From Nitrosopolaris sp035691865 (lineage in GTDB: Archaea > Thermoproteota > Nitrososphaeria > Nitrososphaerales > Nitrososphaeraceae): a stretch of 5,726 nt of DNA. The stretch is from contig DASSIM010000130.1 in NCBI GenBank assembly GCA_035691865.1, positions 1 to 5,726 on the forward strand, read 5' to 3'. Below are positions 5,304-5,726 of the stretch, in pieces. The first letter of the stretch is position 1. Every line of letters begins with the position of its first letter. The position numbers and the translations under genes are program-made. The notes below the pieces were generated by a model. The model worked only from the letters and a program-made list of their open reading frames with translations, searched no databases and was not told the DNA's origin.

Positions 5304-5726
5304 ATGAAGACGCCAAGATTACTCAACATAAGGAGCCATAATTGGATGAGGAGACGGTGGCTTGACTTTAGAAATGGCCATAGTATCTACTTAATTTTCC
5401 TTATGACATTTGCTAACTTCGTAACAATTCAATACCAATTGCTACTGCAGAGGGTGCCTGCTATTCATGCACTCAATATCAATATTTGGATGTTCGCCTT
5501 AATTTTTGTTGCGATATATCTTCCCGTCGGCATGATAATTGGATATTGGCATAGAAAAAATCAATTCAGCGTTGAAGCGGAGGCTCTGTTTAACCAGAAC
5601 CAAATAGGTGCGACAATGACTCTCTTCCTGATTGATTTGATTGATGGAAAGGTGACCGACGAAGAAAAGCAGCATATGCGAAAATACCTCTTAAAAATAA
5701 TGAGACAAGCTGATAGGCCGTATGGT
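5304..5726 (+). CDS. Two-helix membrane protein, C-terminus cut by window edge
   Basis: An open frame of 141 codons runs off the right end without a stop. A basic N-terminus with RRR at 16-18 precedes the first membrane helix, about residues 27-48 (SIYLIFLMTFANFVTIQYQL). A second helix spans about 61-80 (WMFALIFVAIYLPVGMIIG) and is followed by YWHRKN. Positive charges flank both helices on the same side, so both ends should be cytoplasmic. After the helices comes a soluble part rich in charged residues (DLIDGKVTDEEKQHMRKYL). ATG 5304 is the first ATG in a frame open only from 5241, and it suits the TATA box upstream. The sequence resembles a conserved membrane protein of unknown function that I associate with ammonia-oxidising archaea; that is recollection, not a search. 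No link to glycan synthesis is evident, so the glycan locus may end before it. Confidence 0.82.
   Translation, partial: MKTPRLLNIRSHNWMRRRWLDFRNGHSIYLIFLMTFANFVTIQYQLLLQRVPAIHALNINIWMFALIFVAIYLPVGMIIGYWHRKNQFSVEAEALFNQNQIGATMTLFLIDLIDGKVTDEEKQHMRKYLLKIMRQADRPYG

Noticed and set aside
1..5726. A search by eye for CRISPR arrays, tRNA genes, insertion sequences and phage or defence genes
   Set aside because: No regularly spaced repeats, no tRNA-like cloverleaf, no transposase motifs and no long terminal inverted repeats were seen. The content fits a glycan-modification region.

Overview
The window looks archaeal, most likely an ammonia-oxidising Nitrososphaerota (Thaumarchaeota) genome. The sequence is AT-rich. 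Most genes lack a convincing Shine-Dalgarno site but have an AT-rich TATA-like box about 35-45 bases upstream of the start codon, which fits leaderless or short-leader archaeal mRNAs. The truncated two-helix membrane protein at the right edge resembles a protein type I associate with this group. The assignment rests on style and recollection, not on a marker gene.

Layout. Bases 1-263 are mostly non-coding. A plus-strand family 2 glycosyltransferase follows (264-1130). It converges, across 160 bases, on a minus-strand cluster read leftward from about 3260: a second family 2 glycosyltransferase (3237-2461), a 116-residue orphan protein (2450-2100) and a FkbM-type SAM-dependent methyltransferase (2124-1291). 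The orphan starts 10 bases after the glycosyltransferase and overlaps the methyltransferase by 25 bases, so the three probably form one transcription unit. A long divergent intergenic region (3238-3807) carries candidate promoters in both directions and one possible tiny ORF. A second FkbM methyltransferase (3808-4650, plus) is a clear paralogue of the first. After it come a small unrecognised protein (4775-5086, plus), a non-coding stretch with short hairpins, and the start of the membrane protein (5304 to the window end).

How the genes may work together. Two sugar transferases with two FkbM-type methyltransferases is a typical composition for a surface-glycan locus: the transferases would add sugars to a lipid- or protein-linked glycan and the methyltransferases would O-methylate it. 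No flippase, oligosaccharyltransferase or nucleotide-sugar synthesis gene lies inside the window, so the product is unknown.

The most unusual element is the 116-residue orphan. Its first ~50 residues resemble the N-terminal extension shared by both FkbM proteins, but it has no methyltransferase domain. It is either a decayed third FkbM copy or a stand-alone version of that head module.
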